Shown here in pieces: positions 61,522 to 64,000 of a stretch of DNA of 64,000 bases (positions within the stretch are counted from its first letter, which is position 1; every line of letters begins with the position of its first letter). The stretch lies in the NCBI RefSeq assembly GCF_016908495.1, contig NZ_JAFBDZ010000007.1, positions 100,714-164,713 on the forward strand. The letters are read 5' to 3'. This DNA comes from Rossellomorea pakistanensis (GTDB taxonomy: Bacteria; Bacillota; Bacilli; Bacillales; Bacillaceae_B). A program made the translations under genes and the position numbers. Under the pieces are notes generated by a model that was given only the letters and a program-made list of their open reading frames with translations, did no database searches and was not told the DNA's origin.

Positions 61522-61677
61522 GTGGCTTATGATCTTCTGAATCGCATTGAGGAATGTCGAACTAGAATGATAATACTGGCATTACAATCCTCTTTCGCCA
61601 ATGCAAAAGTAGTCGAGGTCAGTAATGAATTGGACAGGCTTTTAAATCAATTTCAACATGTAATATCAAAAGAATAA
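61522..61677 (+). CDS. Spo0E-like aspartyl phosphate phosphatase
   Basis: A 51-residue protein starting at GTG (MAYDLLNRIEECRTRMI) behind GAGG. The Spo0E signature VSNELDRLLNQFQ is intact near residue 33, with the SxELD core. Small Spo0E proteins dephosphorylate Spo0A-P and restrain sporulation. It is a single gene, divergent from sigW and closed by a terminator shared with rocF. Confidence 0.88.
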   Translation: MAYDLLNRIEECRTRMIILALQSSFANAKVVEVSNELDRLLNQFQHVISKE

Positions 61678-61706
61678 AAGAAAGCAGCTTTGTTAGCTGC
61701 TTTCTT
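61678..61706. terminator. bidirectional terminator between the Spo0E-like gene and rocF
   Basis: Perfect 12-bp stem AAGAAAGCAGCT/AGCTGCTTTCTT with a five-base loop and T-rich flanks on both sides. Confidence 0.92.
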
Positions 61707-61721
61707 TTATTCTTTCGTTAA

Positions 61722-62624
61722 TTATAGAAGCTTTTCTCCAAAAAGAGAACCCATTAATGCAACTGCTACAGAAGCAGTTTTATTTTTCTCATCTAATATC
61801 GGGTTCACTTCCACAAACTCTGCAGATGTAATTAATCCAGACTCCTCTAACATTTCCATCGCAAGATGACTCTCACGATAGCTAATACCACCAATGACCG
61901 GTGTACCCACTCCTGGAGCATCACTAGGATCTAATCCATCCAGGTCCAATGATAGATGAACACCATCTGTTCTATCCTTTAAATAGCTTACAGCATCTTC
62001 AATTACGTTCGTCATACCAAGGCGATCTACCTCATGCATTGTATAAACCTTGATACCTTTTTCTTTAATAAGCTCTCTTTCACCTTCATCAAGTGAACGA
62101 GCTCCAATAATAACAATGTTCTCTGGTTTAATTTTCGGAGCGAAACCACCAATGGTCGTTAAATTCTCATGACCAATTCCAAGACTAACGGCAAGTGGCA
62201 TTCCATGTATATTTCCTGATGGTGATGTCTCACCTGTATTCAAATCTCCGTGAGCATCATACCAAATAACGCCAAGATTTTCATAATGTTTAGAAACACC
62301 AGCTAAAGTACCGATAGCGATACTGTGATCTCCTCCAAAGATTAATGGAAAATCACCACTCTCGATTACTTCATCTACCTTTTGAGAAAGCTTTGTATTT
62401 CCTTCAGCAACCGCTTTCAAATTTCGTAAATTTGTATCTGGTGAAGTATGTACTCTTTCCGGTTGTGCAATTTCTATGTTTCCAAGATCGTTAATTCTAT
62501 ATCCTAAATTTTCCAATCTTTCGACTACACCCGCATAGCGAATCGCACTTGGACCCATATCTACGCCTCTGCGCATTTGTCCTAAATCCATTGGAACACC
62601 AATGATCGAAATATTTTTATTCAT
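61722..62624 (-). CDS. rocF: arginase
   Basis: A 300-residue arginase that hydrolyses arginine to ornithine and urea. The binuclear manganese ligands are in FGGDHSIAIGT near residue 100, VIWYDAHGDLNT near 123 and SLDLDGLDPSDAPGVGTP near 225. Length matches bacillar RocF. It is monocistronic with AAGGAGG before the ATG. A possible promoter TTGAGT/TACAAT lies 50-80 bases upstream; the SigL-type -24/-12 box known for B. subtilis rocF is not obvious. Confidence 0.95.
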   Translation of the reverse strand: MNKNISIIGVPMDLGQMRRGVDMGPSAIRYAGVVERLENLGYRINDLGNIEIAQPERVHTSPDTNLRNLKAVAEGNTKLSQKVDEVIESGDFPLIFGGDHSIAIGTLAGVSKHYENLGVIWYDAHGDLNTGETSPSGNIHGMPLAVSLGIGHENLTTIGGFAPKIKPENIVIIGARSLDEGERELIKEKGIKVYTMHEVDRLGMTNVIEDAVSYLKDRTDGVHLSLDLDGLDPSDAPGVGTPVIGGISYRESHLAMEMLEESGLITSAEFVEVNPILDEKNKTASVAVALMGSLFGEKLL

Positions 62625-62926
62625 AATTCATCCTCCTTACCCTGTTCTATCTCTATTGTATCCATAATCCCTTCATTGACTCAACTGGACAGAATTGTGT
62701 ATATATATGCGCTATTATAGCGGTTTAGAGAGAATATTATGAATATAGTTAAGTATAGGGATTAGTTGGAAAATAAGAAAAGCACACATATCAGATATAT
62801 CTAAAGAAGATACGCTAAAATCACCATATTTTCTAGGTACATCATTATGAGGTGTCACAGGCATTACAATTGTCAAGCCAATGAGGAAGAATTAGAAGCT
62901 TAGATGAGAGAATTTTTTAGGAAAAT
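62625..62926. other. intergenic region between rocF and the tRNA cluster
   Basis: About 300 AT-rich bases with the rocF promoter region on the left. No open frame with a ribosome site is seen. Confidence 0.4.
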
Positions 62927-62953
62927 AAAAAAACCTTAAACATTAGTTTAAGG
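62927..62953 (-). terminator. terminator of the rRNA-tRNA operon
   Basis: On the minus strand CCTTAAAC pairs with GTTTAAGG around a four-base loop, followed by seven Ts, about 20 bases after the last tRNA gene. Confidence 0.88.
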
Positions 62954-62971
62954 CGAATGTGTACATATGTA

Positions 62972-63047
62972 TGGTGGAGCCTAGCGGGATCGAACCGCTG
63001 ACCTCCTGCGTGCAAAGCAGGCGCTCTCCCAGCTGAGCTAAGGCCCC
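62972..63047 (-). tRNA. tRNA-Ala (TGC)
   Basis: Cloverleaf with GGGGCCTTAGCTC at the 5' end, anticodon loop TTTGCAC (anticodon TGC), GGTTCGATC in the T arm and encoded CCA. Confidence 0.97.
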
Positions 63048-63112
63048 GAAATATACTAGATACAGAAAAACTCACAGCTTCCTTTTAGGCTTGTGAGAAA
63101 AACTTTATTAAA

Positions 63113-63188
63113 TGGTGAGCCATGAAGGACTCGAACCTTCGACCCTCTGATTAAAAGTCAGATGCTCTACCAACTGAGCTAATGGCTC
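63113..63188 (-). tRNA. tRNA-Lys (TTT)
   Basis: GAGCCATTAGCTC at the 5' end, anticodon loop CTTTTAA (anticodon TTT), GGTTCGAGTC in the T arm and encoded CCA. Confidence 0.97.
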
Positions 63189-63194
63189 ACTAAA

Positions 63195-63269
63195 TGGCTG
63201 GGCTAGCTGGATTCGAACCAACGCATGACGGAGTCAAAGTCCGTTGCCTTACCGCTTGGCTATAGCCCA
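63195..63269 (-). tRNA. tRNA-Gln (TTG)
   Basis: TGGGCTATAGCC at the 5' end, anticodon loop TTTTGAC-type (anticodon TTG), GGTTCGAATCC in the T arm and encoded CCA. Confidence 0.97.
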
Positions 63270-63335
63270 ATAGTGAAAATAAAAAGGGACATTAGTTAAG
63301 ATGTCCAGTTTCGCTAATTTTATTCAAAATATAAG

Positions 63336-63419
63336 TGGTGGAGGGGGGCAGATTCGAACTGCCGAACCCGAAGGAGCGGATTTACAGTCCGCCGCGTTTA
63401 GCCACTTCGCTACCCCTCC
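63336..63419 (-). tRNA. tRNA-Tyr (GTA)
   Basis: Long variable arm (CTCCTTCGGG), anticodon loop CTGTAAA (anticodon GTA), AGTTCGAATCTG in the T arm and encoded CCA. The size of 84 bases fits a class II tRNA. Confidence 0.97.
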
Positions 63420-63432
63420 ACTATGAAAATGA

Positions 63433-63505
<73 letters not shown>

Positions 63506-63521
63506 GTGATTGTTACTTAAA

Positions 63522-63553
63522 TTGCTGACAAAACCAGTTGAGCTGCACTGGTA
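63522..63553 (-). pseudogene. 5'-half remnant of a tRNA-Thr gene
   Basis: On the minus strand ACCAGTGCAGCTCAACTGGT and a nearby GCAAT repeat the first 30 bases of the adjacent tRNA-Thr(TGT), with small changes, and then stop. There is no anticodon or T arm. It lies between tRNA-Thr and tRNA-Val. Confidence 0.7.
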
Positions 63554-63556
63554 AAA

Positions 63557-63632
63557 TGGTGGAGGATGACGGGATCGAACCGCCGACCCCCTGCTTGTAA
63601 GGCAGGTGCTCTCCCAGCTGAGCTAATCCTCC
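63557..63632 (-). tRNA. tRNA-Val (TAC)
   Basis: GGAGGATTAGCTC at the 5' end, anticodon loop CTTACAA (anticodon TAC), GGTTCGATCC in the T arm and encoded CCA. Confidence 0.97.
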
Positions 63633-63642
63633 ATTATGTTAG

Positions 63643-63717
63643 TGGTGACCCGTACGGGATTCGAACCCGTGTTACCGCCGTGAAAGGGCGGTGTCTTAAC
63701 CGCTTGACCAACGGGCC
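63643..63717 (-). tRNA. tRNA-Glu (TTC)
   Basis: GGCCCGTTGGTCAAG at the 5' end, anticodon loop CTTTCAC (anticodon TTC), GGTTCGAATCCC in the T arm and encoded CCA. Confidence 0.97.
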
Positions 63718-63746
63718 AATTAAAAATTCCCCTATAAAAATGATTA

Positions 63747-63819
63747 AGCTTCCAACCGGGCTCGAACCGGTGACCTCTTCCTTACCATGGAAGTGCTCTA
63801 CCTGCTGAGCTATGGAAGC
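63747..63819 (-). tRNA. tRNA-Thr (GGT)
   Basis: GCTTCCATAGCTC at the 5' end, anticodon loop ATGGTAA (anticodon GGT), GGTTCGAGCCC in the T arm. No CCA is encoded. Confidence 0.95.
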
Positions 63820-63823
63820 AATA

Positions 63824-63898
63824 TGGCTCCGCAGGCAGGATTCGAACCTGCGACCGATCGGTTAACAGCCGATAGCTCTACCACTGAGCTACTGCGGA
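63824..63898 (-). tRNA. tRNA-Asn (GTT)
   Basis: TCCGCAGTAGCTC at the 5' end, anticodon loop CTGTTAA (anticodon GTT), GGTTCGAATCC in the T arm and encoded CCA. It is the first tRNA after the 5S gene. Confidence 0.97.
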
Positions 63899-63905
63899 AT
63901 GATAA

Positions 63906-64000
<95 letters not shown>

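Noticed and set aside
63566..63808. Plus-strand frame across the tRNA cluster
   Set aside because: It runs antisense through tRNA-Val, tRNA-Glu and tRNA-Thr genes; typical of spurious proteins predicted over tRNA genes.

Overview
The window looks like the chromosome of a low-GC, endospore-forming member of the Bacillaceae. The evidence is glmS with its ribozyme, the cdaA-cdaR-glmM and sigW-rsiW loci, a Spo0E-like gene, a sipW-tasA biofilm/camelysin operon, arginase, and a dense tRNA cluster ending in a partial 5S rRNA. Many starts are TTG or GTG behind strong AGGAGG sites, as usual for the group. I cannot name the species.

Layout. 0-6.3 kb: a complete fructoselysine (frl) catabolic locus: frlR on the plus strand convergent with frlB-frlO-frlN-frlM-frlD on the minus strand, with hairpins inside the operon and a palindromic operator at its head. 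6.4-14 kb: a four-helix membrane protein, a beta-lactamase-fold hydrolase with a duplicated 3' end and 21-bp-phased repeats, glpQ, metE behind tandem SAM-I and cobalamin riboswitches, a 51-bp repeat, and a YdjM-type membrane protein. 14-22 kb: a 2-hydroxyacid dehydrogenase, an orphan NarL-type regulator, an HTH-TPR regulator, a thermolysin-type protease, and the tasA-sipW-DUF4047 operon. 22-28 kb: a nucleobase permease, an SSS/DUF3311 transporter pair, a cytosine-deaminase-like amidohydrolase and a DeoR regulator, probably one import and deamination locus. 28-33.9 kb: small housekeeping genes (yvbH, trmO, ydbC, signal peptidase, isochorismatase) mixed with three kinds of intergenic repeat.

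33.9-47 kb is an accessory region rich in genes of antibiotic-resistance families: a FusB-type EF-G binding protein, a chloramphenicol acetyltransferase with an intact translational attenuator (leader peptide MVKADK), a VOC protein, a TetR regulator next to a GC-richer FAD monooxygenase, a MATE remnant and a UvrA-like double ABC ATPase. A second HTH-TPR regulator also lies here. 47-54 kb: DUF3291, DUF421, nrnB, a secreted DUF2599 protein, a paiA gene with a decayed paiB, and a divergent MarR/YczE pair with palindromic operators. 54-62.6 kb: cell-envelope core (glmS, glmM, cdaR, cdaA, rsiW, sigW), Spo0E-like and rocF. 62.9-64 kb: nine tRNA genes, a partial tRNA-Thr duplicate and the 5S rRNA, all on the minus strand.

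The least explained signals are two unrelated short motifs (ATTTGTCC and CATAAA), each repeated with a spacing of 21 bp in separate intergenic arrays. Also notable are the tandem riboswitch, the cat attenuator, a DUF4047 gene with no normal in-frame start, and a terminator-like hairpin between the glmS promoter and ribozyme.
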